A stretch of DNA of 64,000 nt, taken from positions 1-64,000 of the forward strand of contig NZ_QBUD01000014.1 in NCBI RefSeq assembly GCF_003058085.1, in the 5' to 3' direction. The position numbers and the translations under genes are program-made. Positions within the stretch are counted from its first letter, which is position 1; the number at the start of each line of letters is the position of its first letter. This document shows, piece after piece, positions 1-8,826 of the stretch. The DNA is from Yoonia sediminilitoris. GTDB taxonomy: Bacteria > Pseudomonadota > Alphaproteobacteria > Rhodobacterales > Rhodobacteraceae. Under the pieces are notes generated by a model. The model was not told where the DNA came from and did no database searches. It was given only the letters and a program-made list of their open reading frames with translations.

Positions 1-598
1 CACCGCCAGCACGCCGCATAATCAAACCAAACAGATGAGCCAAACTCTCTCTTAGGTTCGGACGCTCTTGGTCCCAAAAACCCTGACGACGGACACTCAG
101 GCGGTGGGCTGTTTCATAGTTTCCTTTGGCCTCAACCTTTCGAAGTGTCTTTAGGATCATAGGTGCGGTGATCTCTGTGATCGGCATTCGCCCAAAGTCG
201 CGAGACGCCAACTTGAGATGGTACTCTGTCTTATCCAGCGTGGCTTTTGATTTGCCTTCTTTGCGTTGCTTTTCAAGAAAGGACTCCCCAATCCTCTGGA
301 ATGTCTGACCTTTTGCTTCTTGTCTGATCCGCTTGGTTTCTTGTTTAACTTCGTTTGGATCGTTTCCTTCGGCCAACTGTGTTTTGGCTGCGTCTCGGGC
401 CTGTCTCGCTTGGGCAAGAGTGACGGCAGGGTAGTCACCGATAACCAACAACTTTTCTTTGCCATCAATCCGGTATTTGAAACGCCAGGATTTTGATCCG
501 CTCACTTTCACCAAAATAAACAGGCCTTCAAAGTCACTGACCTTGTAGGGCTTGCCCCTTGATTTCAGGTTCCGAAGCTTGATGTCACTGAGAGGCAT
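1..598 (-). CDS. P4-type tyrosine integrase, N-terminal part (runs off the window)
   Basis: Reading the minus strand from the ATG at 598 gives an open frame of 199 codons that is still open at base 1, so only the N-terminal half is present. It begins MPLSDIKLRNLKSRGKPYKV and continues with SWRFKYRIDGKEKLLVIGDY and LAQARQARDAAK, the arm-DNA-binding domain (DUF4102 type) of P4-like phage and island integrases. A core-binding segment follows (FLEKQRKEGKSKATLDKTEY, then GNYETAHRL). The catalytic domain with the R-H-R-Y residues lies outside. After YETAHRLS the text fits the family less well, so decay near the left edge cannot be excluded. The gene starts 166 bases past the 3' end of a tRNA-Thr on the same strand, the usual layout for an element inserted in a tRNA gene. 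Confidence 0.85.
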   Translation of the reverse strand, partial: MPLSDIKLRNLKSRGKPYKVSDFEGLFILVKVSGSKSWRFKYRIDGKEKLLVIGDYPAVTLAQARQARDAAKTQLAEGNDPNEVKQETKRIRQEAKGQTFQRIGESFLEKQRKEGKSKATLDKTEYHLKLASRDFGRMPITEITAPMILKTLRKVEAKGNYETAHRLSVRRQGFWDQERPNLRESLAHLFGLIMRRAGG

Positions 599-601
599 TG
601 T

Positions 602-664
602 GGGGGTACGCAACTTTTCCAATTTTCATCGTACCCCCAAAAATACCCCTTATGTGGGGGTACG
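602..664. repeat. Three copies of GGGGGTACG in direct and inverted order
   Basis: The 9-mer GGGGGTACG occurs at 602-610 and 656-664, and its reverse complement at 630-638. The outer copies are in the same orientation and the middle one is inverted; a related ATACCCC sits at 643-649. The cluster fills the gap between the integrase start and the tRNA-Thr 3' end. Such positioning fits arm-type integrase sites or excisionase sites, or operator sites for the integrase promoter. The repeats are seen directly; the function is inference. Confidence 0.6.
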
Positions 665-763
665 ACGCTGGACGCTAACGTACAGCGTTGGACAAACGAT
701 CTCGATGATACCTTTGTAAACATAAGGTAATCGGATGTCATTGGATAATTTTGGATGATGAAA

Positions 764-839
764 TGGTGCCCCCACACGGACTCGAACCGCGGACCTACTG
801 ATTACAAATCAGTTGCTCTACCAGCTGAGCTATAGGGGC
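764..839 (-). tRNA. tRNA-Thr (anticodon TGT)
   Basis: On the minus strand the 76 bases fold as a complete cloverleaf. The acceptor strands GCCCCTA and TGGGGGC pair, the D-arm is GCTC AGCTGGTA GAGC, the anticodon stem ACTGA/TCAGT encloses loop TTTGTAA with anticodon TGT, and the T-arm carries TTCGAGT. The 3' CCA is encoded (764-766). It reads ACA (and other Thr) codons. Its 3' end faces the integrase gene, so it is the likely attachment site of the element that extends to the left. Confidence 0.95.
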
Positions 840-1194
840 GTACTATACTGCAACGGAAGCGATATAGTCGGCTGACGAAGAGATAACACCTAGGCACCCT
901 CAGGGGGCCCGAACAACATCGCTCCAACAGCGACGATCCGTTTAGTCATAATCCTGCTGCCACGCAAGTGGGTGATGACAATTTTTTATTTTCTTTGTTG
1001 TGGGTGGAATCAACCGTAGCCGCGCAAATAATTGAGATCGCAGAACGGTATAAGGATTCTTCGAACAGCAGGGTTGCCAAGGTTGAGTTCGCAAGCGCTT
1101 TTGGCGACGATAAAACAACGTCGAGACAGGCGTTCACAAGATCCAGAACAACGGAAATGCGATCTATTTGTTCGGTGATCTCATGATTGATTAG
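840..1194. other. No recognisable intact gene; probable decayed sequence
   Basis: No gene is supported here. A 72-codon plus-strand frame (968-1186) encodes text such as FSLLWVESTVAAQIIEIAER, which could be the eroded 5' part of the RTX-type pseudogene that follows, but I could not place it in a family. A long minus-strand frame across 946-1689 is antisense to that pseudogene and is judged spurious. No terminator with a T-run was found behind the tRNA. Confidence 0.4.
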
Positions 1195-2745
1195 GTCGCT
1201 TACGGGATCTATCACCGCGGACTTGGCTATTCCAATGGCCGCCTGACCAACGAGGGGGGCAATGCAAATGCCCGCGTCGAAGAGGTTGCGTTCTGGTTGG
1301 ATCAACTGCTGGCCGATGATCTGTCTGCCGGCACATTGAGCAACCCTGATGTCGTGCTGGCAAATCAAGGCATGACTGGCATCGTTCTGTACGGTCTGGT
1401 CGATATGGTCAATGCAGACCCGCGGCTGGAAAATTGTGTCTCGGCCGCCGAGTTCAAAGAGGGTGCTGCTGCGGCAGACCAGACGAATGCGATCGTGATC
1501 GAGGGGATCAAAGTCACCGGTATTGCTAACGATGGCAAGATCACCCGCGCCGATATCATGGAATTGTCGGACTGGATCGCCAAAAAGTCGCCTTGATGTC
1601 TGGCTTGAGGCACTGCTGGCTGACGACCTTGCAGACGGCAGTTTGGCAAGGGCCGCTGTTGATCTGTATCCGCAGGGCACAACCGGCACGGCCTTTGACC
1701 AGATCGCTGAACTTGTGACCGCTGACGAAGGGCTGACGAAACGCTATAGTGCCAGTGATTTGACAGAGATTGCGCCAGATGTTGGCGCGCTGAACAAGAT
1801 TCTTGTGCAGACAATCTTAGAAACGGGGTCAATAAACGATGGCAGCCTGACCGCTCAGGATGTGGTGGCTATTGGCAATTGGTTCAAGAACAAGGCCGCC
1901 GAAGAGTTCATCGTCAATGATCGTGCGCTCACCTATGGTTAGATTGCAGGTCTCAATGGTTTCAACATAGACGTGGTCCCTGTCGGCGGTGCTGTCACAC
2001 CGCCCGTCGAATACACGGACGATGACGCAGACGACCCGACACTGCCGCAGATGGTGGCGATGACACCGGTTGTAACGGCACAGGGTCGGACGATCAGGCC
2101 AAGGAGGATGAATAATCTCCAGCCGGTCCGATGGACGGTATCATGGACGGGCCCGATGACAGTGGATCACTTGGGACCGCAGGCGGCACCAAAACCGGCA
2201 GTGAAGGCACAGACCTCTATATCGCTCTGGCTGGTGACAATGACACTTCTGGTGCCGGAGGCGGCGACCTGCTGATTGGTGGTTTTCAGGATGACACACT
2301 TGAGGGCGGCGATGGCAATGACGCACTGATCGGTGATTTGATTGGCGCGATCTTCGGTGGGAACGATATCCTTGACGGCGGCGCTGGCGACGACATGTTG
2401 CGAGGCGGGCTTGGTGCGGACATCTTCCGCTTTGGAACAAATGACGGTGAGGATATCATTGCGGCCTTCGGGCTCGATTTCACGAGTGTTGGGTCCGATG
2501 CAGGGTTCCAGACCGACCCGACCGGTCGGGATTTCACTGTTGTCGTCGACGAGGTTTCATTGAACGGGTTTACGACAGAGTCACAAGGCAATGTGCTATC
2601 CAGTGGCGCGCCGACCTCAACGGCAGAGGGCAACGTATTTTCCGCCGAGGGCACAACGATCGTGCTGTACGGTTTTAAACTGCCAACCTTGTCTGAAAGC
2701 GACTTCACCTTCGGCCAACCCCGGACCATCGAAAAGAATACCGAC
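1195..2745 (+). pseudogene. Broken RTX (hemolysin-type calcium-binding) gene with two tandem EF-hand-like modules
   Basis: Recognisable protein text continues through three changes of frame and an in-frame TAG at 1940. It starts with VAYGIYHRGLGYSNGRLTNE and leads into two tandem modules of about 95 residues. The first (about 1281-1590) runs from FWLDQLLADDLSAG to ANDGKITRADIMELSDWI. The second (about 1600-1905) runs from VWLEALLADDLADG to INDGSLTAQDVVAIGNWF. Each ends in an Asp/Asn/Gly-rich EF-hand-like loop. After another frame change, 2131-2745 encodes RTX nonapeptides such as DTLEGGDGNDALIGD and DILDGGAGDDMLRGGLGADI, followed by the usual FRF...DII region. RTX repeats bind calcium in proteins exported by type I secretion. 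Several independent lesions mean the gene is dead. An origin in a secreted RTX enzyme such as a heme peroxidase is only a guess. Confidence 0.75.
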
Positions 2746-2748
2746 ACC

Positions 2749-3549
2749 CTGAAGACCAAAGTTTCGCCCTTTGCGCCATCGCAACTCTGCTCGCTGGCTG
2801 TGGCGGCGGTGAAAGTGGAGGCAGTGATGCTGGTGCCCCTCCGGCTGTAACAAGGGATATCTTGCCTTATCCGGTCAATGGCACCAGCCAGACCTATCTT
2901 GCGATACGCGACACCTCTGCTGGTGAAACAAGTCAACTTGCTGGGTTCGTGCTGGCTAGGTCCAACACTGTTTTCAGTCATTGACGGGTCATTGGACCAT
3001 TCATCACAATTCTTGACACTGTCCGGTGTGGCAGGTCCACTGCGTGTCGATAACTAAAGTCCATTCGCCTTGAGTAGGTTCGCCTAGCTGTCAGACCCAG
3101 AGATTGACGACTCGACCTTTGCAATCGTCGGTGTTCCCACAGCGCTGGACGACATATCTGACAGCCGTGTTGCAGCCTATACCGGCGACCTTTTAGCGCA
3201 GGTCGCCGCGAATGGCTCGCTTCCCACGGTGCTTGACTGGGATTCATTCATCCAAGTCAATTTCGCTGGAAGCTGTCGCGTTGATATGACCTTTCGCGGT
3301 GAATGCTCATCCCAGATTGATGCGATTACCATCGAAGGCGCAACTATTTTTGGAAATGGTTTTTCAGACAGGACGCTGACGGCCCTGAACAATAACAGTG
3401 GCGTTAACATTCTGGAGCAGTCTGTCGATGTGAAGGGACAATTCTTTGGATACAATGCCGCATCGTCCGATCCCGCGGAAGTTGCCTGGGCTATTGTCGC
3501 AAGAGGGTCCAATTCGACGCTTGATGGCATGTTTGTCGCTGGCGACTAG
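2749..3549 (+). pseudogene. Broken TbpB-barrel-like lipoprotein gene
   Basis: A lipoprotein signal is still readable: CTG (a probable lost ATG) at 2749 gives KTKVSPF, then after a one-base shift CAIATLLAGCGGGESGGSDA, with LAGC as lipobox. The frame runs through RDILPYPVNGTSQTYLAIRD to a TGA near 2983. Homologous text resumes from about 3120 as AIVGVPTALDDISDSRVAA and continues to the TAG at 3549, including QIDAITIEGATIFGNGF and DVKGQFFGYNAASSDPAEVA. The last phrase matches the barrel-strand pattern FYG-N-EVAG of the TbpB-like lipoproteins at 32040 and 33149 in this window. Lost start, frame changes and stops mark it as a pseudogene of the same family. It directly follows the dead RTX gene, so both may have decayed together. 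Confidence 0.65.
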
Positions 3550-3621
3550 ACCGTGCAATCACCTTCCCAGAAAAGAAAGGTAGCCATTGGCCAACGTTTT
3601 TTTTGGACTGAATTTTAAAAC

Positions 3622-4194
3622 TTATCCGCGCCAGCTGCGCACCTGCCCGCAATCCATATGGACAAAGTTTGACCCCGGATAGCGCCCGACACCGCCCGCG
3701 CGGCATGATAGTGCGGCATTGGCGATCTGCGTCGTTGACCGCCCATTGATCCGCAGATCAGCAGCTTGCCCGCGCATGTGCAAGGAATTGCGCGCAACCC
3801 CGCGCGACTTGCTGCGCAACATTGCATTTGTTTGCGGCGATCTGTAGCCGGACAAAAGCATATAGGGCTCGCTGGTGTCCATCAGGTTCAACGATGCAGC
3901 CATGATGTCGATCGTGCGCAAGTCGATTTGTACGGCCTCGCTTGTCCGCCAATCGCGCATAAATACGTTGATTTCTTTGACGGCCTCACCGATGTATTCG
4001 CCATCAATCCAGTAGATCGTATCGATACGTTCGCCCGTGCGGCCGGAGTACATCGCGATATGCCTGACATCGCCCGCGTTCCCACGCAAGAAACCTGCCG
4101 CATTTGCGTAAACCGGCGCTGTTGTTACTGCTGTTGCGGCAAAGGCCCTCAGCAATCCACGCCGGGTCATCCCCGTAGAACTTTGTTTTTTCAT
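3622..4194 (-). CDS. Tat-exported DUF882 (M15-like) murein peptidase
   Basis: The protein of 190 residues starts MKKQSSTGMTRRGLLRAFAA, a twin-arginine signal, so I prefer this start over the upstream ATG at 4305. The mature part is a DUF882 domain. SGYRSPQTNAMLRSKSRG, HMRGQAADLRI and FVHMDCG carry the His and Asp residues that bind zinc in M15-type peptidases such as the L,D- and D,D-carboxypeptidases of peptidoglycan. The next gene, divergently read, is an L,D-transpeptidase; the pairing fits periplasmic wall remodelling and occurs in other alphaproteobacteria. The exact substrate cannot be told from sequence. Confidence 0.85.
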   Translation of the reverse strand: MKKQSSTGMTRRGLLRAFAATAVTTAPVYANAAGFLRGNAGDVRHIAMYSGRTGERIDTIYWIDGEYIGEAVKEINVFMRDWRTSEAVQIDLRTIDIMAASLNLMDTSEPYMLLSGYRSPQTNAMLRSKSRGVARNSLHMRGQAADLRINGRSTTQIANAALSCRAGGVGRYPGSNFVHMDCGQVRSWRG

Positions 4195-4541
4195 ATCTGT
4201 AGCGCCTGTCCCGTCGCCCATTAGATTTCCGCTTTGATGCGGATTTTTTACCTTCATGCCCTTAGACGTTTCCATTTTTATGACATATTTCGAATCGATG
4301 ACCAAGGTTGTTTATGTGAAAGAAGGTTAATTTGCCTGAAATGAGCGACATTTTGCCCATTTTTGGCCGCGAAAGACCCGTTGAAAGGCAATTGAAAGGG
4401 ACATGTTCGCAACACCTTGCCTTTGCCTGAGGCTATCGCCGCTTTGTGAATAGACAGGGCGCGGTAAGGTTATTGATACTCTCGTTAGCTCAGTTTTTAC
4501 ATTATTATGGCTGTATTGTTGCCAAAAGGGGATTTTCTTTG

Positions 4542-6155
4542 ATGCGCGTTGTTAGGTTTCCAACTCCGGGGATGGGGTTTCAGTTTGCAGCCCTGTGCGC
4601 GGCGGTCGCGATGTGGTTCTTGTCGGTCTCTGGCGCGGTGGCCCAGGTTACTGAATTCCGACAGGCCGTTGCTCAAGCGGCGGCTCGTGACGACGATCTG
4701 GCCGCCTTCTACCGCGCCCGCGATTTCCAGGGGATCTGGAGCGGGCGCGAAAACAGTGCCCGCCGCAACGCACTCGTGGCGGCTTTTACGTCTGCTGGCG
4801 ATCACGGCCTTGCTGCGGACCGTTATGACCCCGATGCCGTTATGGCCAATTTGCAGGCCGCGGCCACACCTGACGCACAAGGCCGGCTCGAGGTCGAAAT
4901 GAGTCGCCAATTCCTGCAATATGCGCGGGACGTGCAAACCGGTATGCTGACGCCTTCGCAAATCGACAGGAACATTCACAGGCAAGTGCCATTGCGGTCC
5001 CGGCTAGGGACGTTGCAGGCGTTTGCCAAATCCAGCCCGGCCGCTTTCTTGCGTGCCTTGCCGCCGCAATCCCCTGAATACACCCGTTTGATGCGTGAAA
5101 AGCTCGCGATGGAGCGACGGCTTGCCAATGGCGGCTGGGGCCCGACGGTGCCAGCTGGAAAATTGCAGGCAGGCGACACGGGCGCGCGCGTTGTTGCTTT
5201 GCGTAACCGTTTGATTGCGATGGGTTTTCTTGAGAGAACGAATACGCAGACCTATGATCAGGCGATCACACAGGCTGTGCAGCGGTTTCAGCAGGCGCAT
5301 GGTCTTTCCATCGATGGCACAGTGGGCCCAGGCACCATGGCAGAACTCAACACGCCACCGGAACGGCGCCTGCAAAGCGTGATCGTCGCGATGGAGCGTG
5401 AGCGCTGGATCAATCGCCCGCGCGGGCAGCGGCATGTCTGGGTCAATCTGACCGACTTTACCGCCAAGATCATCGACAATGATGTTGAAACATTTTCGAC
5501 CCGCTCTGTGATCGGCGCAAACAAAGACGACCGCGTTAGCCCCGAATTCTCTGACGTGATGGAATTCATGGTGGTAAACCCAAGCTGGTATGTCCCCCGT
5601 TCGATCATCACCAAAGAGTATTTGCCGCAGTTGCAGCGCAACCCGAACGCAGTGGGCCAATTGGAAATCACAGATAGCCGTGGCCGCAAGGTAAATCGGG
5701 GGGCAGTGGATTTTGCGCAGTTTAATGCGGCAAACTTCCCTTATTCGATGCGTCAACCGCCAAGCCGCGGCAATGCGCTTGGTCTGGTGAAGTTCATGTT
5801 CCCCAACCGTTACAATATCTATCTGCACGATACGCCCGCCAAAAGCCTGTTTGGTCGCGAAGTGCGTGCATTTAGCCATGGCTGCATCCGTTTGAATGAC
5901 CCCTTTGACTTCGCTTACGCCCTGTTGGCCAAGCAGGTCGGCAATCCGGAAGAATTCTTCCAGGCGACGTTGCGGACGGGTCGCGAAACACGTGTGGACC
6001 TGGATCAGCCGGTGCCGGTTCATCTGGTTTATCGCACGGCCTTTACCCAGGCGGATGGCCGGATGCAGTATCGCCGTGACGTTTATGGGCGCGATGCGCG
6101 AATTTGGAACGCGCTGGCGCGGGCAGGGGTGGCAGTTCGTGCAGTAAGCGGATAA
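4542..6155 (+). CDS. L,D-transpeptidase of the YcbB/LdtD type
   Basis: The protein has 537 residues. The start at 4542 gives a clean signal peptide (FAALCAAVAMWFLSVSGAVA); the in-frame ATG at 4446 would add an improbable leader. It follows the YcbB plan: an N-terminal scaffold domain, a peptidoglycan-binding domain (LQAGDTGARVVALRNRLIAM, then AVQRFQQAHGLSIDGTVGP) and a C-terminal YkuD catalytic domain. The catalytic motif is FSHGCIRLNDPFDFA with its cysteine present, and YNIYLHDTPAK lies before it. The enzyme would form 3-3 crosslinks between meso-DAP residues in the periplasm. It is read away from the DUF882 peptidase and is followed 31 bases later by lpxD. Confidence 0.92.
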   Translation: MRVVRFPTPGMGFQFAALCAAVAMWFLSVSGAVAQVTEFRQAVAQAAARDDDLAAFYRARDFQGIWSGRENSARRNALVAAFTSAGDHGLAADRYDPDAVMANLQAAATPDAQGRLEVEMSRQFLQYARDVQTGMLTPSQIDRNIHRQVPLRSRLGTLQAFAKSSPAAFLRALPPQSPEYTRLMREKLAMERRLANGGWGPTVPAGKLQAGDTGARVVALRNRLIAMGFLERTNTQTYDQAITQAVQRFQQAHGLSIDGTVGPGTMAELNTPPERRLQSVIVAMERERWINRPRGQRHVWVNLTDFTAKIIDNDVETFSTRSVIGANKDDRVSPEFSDVMEFMVVNPSWYVPRSIITKEYLPQLQRNPNAVGQLEITDSRGRKVNRGAVDFAQFNAANFPYSMRQPPSRGNALGLVKFMFPNRYNIYLHDTPAKSLFGREVRAFSHGCIRLNDPFDFAYALLAKQVGNPEEFFQATLRTGRETRVDLDQPVPVHLVYRTAFTQADGRMQYRRDVYGRDARIWNALARAGVAVRAVSG

Positions 6156-6186
6156 TCCTTCTCCCGGACAAGAACCCGGGGCAACG

Positions 6187-7248
6187 ATGGCACATAGCAT
6201 TGCAGAAATCGCAGCGGCACTTGGGGCAAAAGCCTTTGGTGCCACTGACTTAATGGTCGACAAGGCATCCGAGCCCGCGGCCGCTGGCCCTGCTGATCTC
6301 GCCCTCGCGATGACACCGGCCTATGCGCCTGCCTTGGCTGCGGGGCAGGCACGCTGCGCGGTCGTTTGGCCAGATGCGGATTGGCAGTCGATGGGACTTG
6401 AGGCTGCGATTTTTGCCCCCCGTGCACGCCTTGCCATGTCGCGCCTGACGCAAATGCTGGATCAGCCATTGCCTGCAATCGGGATTGCACCGACGGCCCA
6501 AATCGATCCGTCTGCCCAGATTGGGGAAGGGGTCCACATCGGCCATTTCACTGTTATCGGCGCGGGGGCCGTGATTGGCGACGGCTGCTGGATCGGCGAT
6601 CAAGTGACCATTCACGCCGGCGTGCTTGTGGGCAAGGCAACTGTGTTGCATCCCGGTGTGCGTTTGCAAAGGGCGGTGACTTTGGGTGACAATGTGATCT
6701 TGCAGCCCAATGTCGTGATTGGCGGCGACGGGTTTTCCTTTGTCAGCGCCGCGCCATCACATGTTGAAGCCGCGCGCGAAACGCTTGGCGAAGGGCCGAC
6801 AGTGATACCGGACGACCCGACATGGTACAGGATACATTCGTTAGGTGGTGTCACGCTCGCGGACAACGTCGAAATCGGCGCAAGCTCGACTGTTGACGCA
6901 GGAACAATTCGGGCCACGCAAATTGGCGAGGGCACGAAAATCGACAATCAAGTGCAGGTTGGACACAATGTCATCATTGGCGCACATTGCCTGCTTTGTG
7001 CGCAATCGGGTGTGGCGGGGTCTACGATGATTGGTGACAGGGTGGTGATTGGCGGCATGGCCGGCGTTGCCGATAATCTGAAGATCGGCGATGACGTGGT
7101 CTTGGGGGGTGCGTCGGTGGTTTTGTCCAACGTGCCCGCAGGGCGGGTCATGATGGGCTATCCCGCCACGAAAATGAAAAGTCATGTCGATAGCTACAAG
7201 GCGCTGCGTCGATTGCCACGGTTGCTGCGCAACTTGGGGAAAAGTTAA
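6187..7248 (+). CDS. lpxD: UDP-3-O-acylglucosamine N-acyltransferase LpxD
   Basis: The protein has 353 residues, the family's normal length. An N-terminal uridine-binding domain (about 1-100, ending LPAIGIAPTAQ) is followed by a left-handed beta-helix of hexapeptide repeats (IDPSAQIGEGVHIGHFTVIG, then VIGDGCWIG). The catalytic histidine lies in VQVGHNVIIGAHC, and a helical C-terminus (SYKALRRLPRLLRNLG) completes the trimer. LpxD adds the second 3-hydroxyacyl chain, delivered by acyl carrier protein, to the lipid A precursor in the cytoplasm. The usual partners bamA, fabZ and lpxA are not next to it. Instead an acyl carrier protein and a ketoacyl synthase follow on the same strand. Confidence 0.96.
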   Translation: MAHSIAEIAAALGAKAFGATDLMVDKASEPAAAGPADLALAMTPAYAPALAAGQARCAVVWPDADWQSMGLEAAIFAPRARLAMSRLTQMLDQPLPAIGIAPTAQIDPSAQIGEGVHIGHFTVIGAGAVIGDGCWIGDQVTIHAGVLVGKATVLHPGVRLQRAVTLGDNVILQPNVVIGGDGFSFVSAAPSHVEAARETLGEGPTVIPDDPTWYRIHSLGGVTLADNVEIGASSTVDAGTIRATQIGEGTKIDNQVQVGHNVIIGAHCLLCAQSGVAGSTMIGDRVVIGGMAGVADNLKIGDDVVLGGASVVLSNVPAGRVMMGYPATKMKSHVDSYKALRRLPRLLRNLGKS

Positions 7249-7314
7249 GAAGCTGTTTCAATGTGCTGCGACTATGACTACATCACAGGTGCGAACAAAT
7301 TGGGCACAAGAAGA

Positions 7315-7575
7315 ATGAGCACGCAAGACAAGGTCATCGCCATCATTGCAGAGCAGGCACTGCTCGAACCGTCCGATGTCAAACTCGAACACAGTCTGGC
7401 AGACGTCGGCATCGACAGTCTTGGACTGGTCGAAAGCATTTTCGCGATCGAGGAAGCTTTTGACGTAACCGTACCGTTCAATGCAAATCAGCCGGACGCA
7501 AGTGATTTTGACATCTCTTCGATTGCGGCCATCATCGCGGCCGTTGACAAGTTGGTCGCGGAGCAGGGCAAATAA
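7315..7575 (+). CDS. Acyl carrier protein (second, specialised)
   Basis: The small acidic protein has 86 residues from the ATG at 7315 (MSTQDKVIAIIAEQ); an upstream in-frame ATG at 7261 adds an unlikely leader. GIDSLGLVES holds the serine (about residue 35) that takes the phosphopantetheine arm. The sequence differs from the housekeeping AcpP, which usually sits in the fab cluster. It lies between lpxD and a ketoacyl synthase, whose ATG follows its stop without a gap, so the two are probably translationally coupled. I infer that it carries a special acyl chain, perhaps for lipid A; a role in another lipid is possible. Confidence 0.9.
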   Translation: MSTQDKVIAIIAEQALLEPSDVKLEHSLADVGIDSLGLVESIFAIEEAFDVTVPFNANQPDASDFDISSIAAIIAAVDKLVAEQGK

Positions 7576-8784
7576 ATGCACCGGGTTGCCATCACAGGCA
7601 TGGGGACAATCAACGCCCTCGGCGCTGACGTCCCTGCGACCTTTACTGCCATGCGCGAAGGCCGTTGCGGCATTGGACCCTTGGAGATCGCGGATGTTGA
7701 CCGGCTCTCGATCCAGATTGGCGGGCAGGTCAAAGGGTATGATGAAGCAGCGTACTTCAATCGCCAGAAGATTGCTCTTTATGATCGTTTTACCCAATTT
7801 ACATTGCTGGCCACAGAACAAGCATTGAGCCAGTCGGGATTGCGCTTTTCGGGTGCGCTTGCCGATCACTCCGGCGTTGTTCTTGGTACTTCGGGCGGTG
7901 GGCTGAATACGCAGGACGAAAACTATCGGGCTGTGTATGAAGGCGGCAAAAACCGCGTGCATCCGTTTATCGTGCCCAAACTGATGAACAATGCTGCGGC
8001 GTCCCATGTTTCGATGGAGTATAACCTGCGCGGGCCGTCCTTCACCGTTGCCACCGCCTGTGCATCCTCAAATCATGCGATGGGGCAGGCGTTCAATATG
8101 GTGCGTTCGGGCATGGCCAAAGTGATGGTCACGGGCGGATCAGAGGCGATGCTGTGTTTTGGCGGGATCAAGGCGTGGGAAGGGCTGCGGGTCATGTCCA
8201 AGGATGCATGCCGCCCTTTTTCAGCGACCCGCAACGGCATGGTGCAAGGTGAAGGGGCAGGCGTCTTTGTGTTCGAGGAACTCGAGCACGCGCGCGCGCG
8301 CGGCGCGGACATTCTTTGCGAGGTCGTGGGCTTTGCGATGAACTCGGATGCCGCTGACATCGTAATGCCCTCCAAACAGGGCGCGGCGCGGGCAATCGCA
8401 GGTGCGCTGCGTGACGCGAAGCTGCCCAAGGAAACTGTCGGCTACATCAATGCCCACGGCACAGGCACGGCGGCCAACGACAAGACAGAATGTGCGGCGG
8501 TGGCTGATGTGTTCGGCGCCCACGCTGACCAATTGATGATTTCATCAACCAAATCGATGCATGGCCATCTGATTGGCGGGACTGGCGCGGTCGAGCTTTT
8601 GGCTTGCATCATGGCGCTGCGGGACGGGGTGATCGCCCCGACGATAGGCTACGAAGAACCCGACCCGGAATGTGCGCTGGATGTGGTGCCGAATATCGCG
8701 CGCGACGCATCCGTTGATGTCGTGATATCAAATGCGTTTGCCTTTGGCGGGCTGAACGCGGTGCTGGTCCTGCGCAAAGTCTGA
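7576..8784 (+). CDS. Beta-ketoacyl-ACP synthase, FabF/KAS II type
   Basis: The protein has 402 residues and a thiolase fold. The active-site cysteine is Cys162 in VATACASSNHAMG, and the two histidines lie in INAHGTGTAAND and STKSMHGHLIGGTGAVE. A GEGAGVFVFEE segment and the C-terminal NAFAFGGLNAVLV complete the FabF pattern. It condenses malonyl-ACP with an acyl-ACP in the cytoplasm. The start codon abuts the stop of the acyl carrier protein gene, so the enzyme most likely acts on that carrier. With lpxD just upstream, making a long or modified acyl chain for lipid A is a reasonable inference. It need not be the main FabF of the cell. Confidence 0.92.
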   Translation: MHRVAITGMGTINALGADVPATFTAMREGRCGIGPLEIADVDRLSIQIGGQVKGYDEAAYFNRQKIALYDRFTQFTLLATEQALSQSGLRFSGALADHSGVVLGTSGGGLNTQDENYRAVYEGGKNRVHPFIVPKLMNNAAASHVSMEYNLRGPSFTVATACASSNHAMGQAFNMVRSGMAKVMVTGGSEAMLCFGGIKAWEGLRVMSKDACRPFSATRNGMVQGEGAGVFVFEELEHARARGADILCEVVGFAMNSDAADIVMPSKQGAARAIAGALRDAKLPKETVGYINAHGTGTAANDKTECAAVADVFGAHADQLMISSTKSMHGHLIGGTGAVELLACIMALRDGVIAPTIGYEEPDPECALDVVPNIARDASVDVVISNAFAFGGLNAVLVLRKV

Positions 8785-8826
8785 AGGCGCAACTGGCAGG
8801 ACCTGTGCCGGCTGCGCCGGGACCAT

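Noticed and set aside
946..1689. 247-codon minus-strand frame over the RTX pseudogene
   Set aside because: The plus strand shows two related modules in the same place, so the minus frame is antisense to decayed coding DNA.
5004..6263. 419-codon open frame on the minus strand across the L,D-transpeptidase gene
   Set aside because: Antisense shadow; the plus strand encodes a complete catalytic domain.
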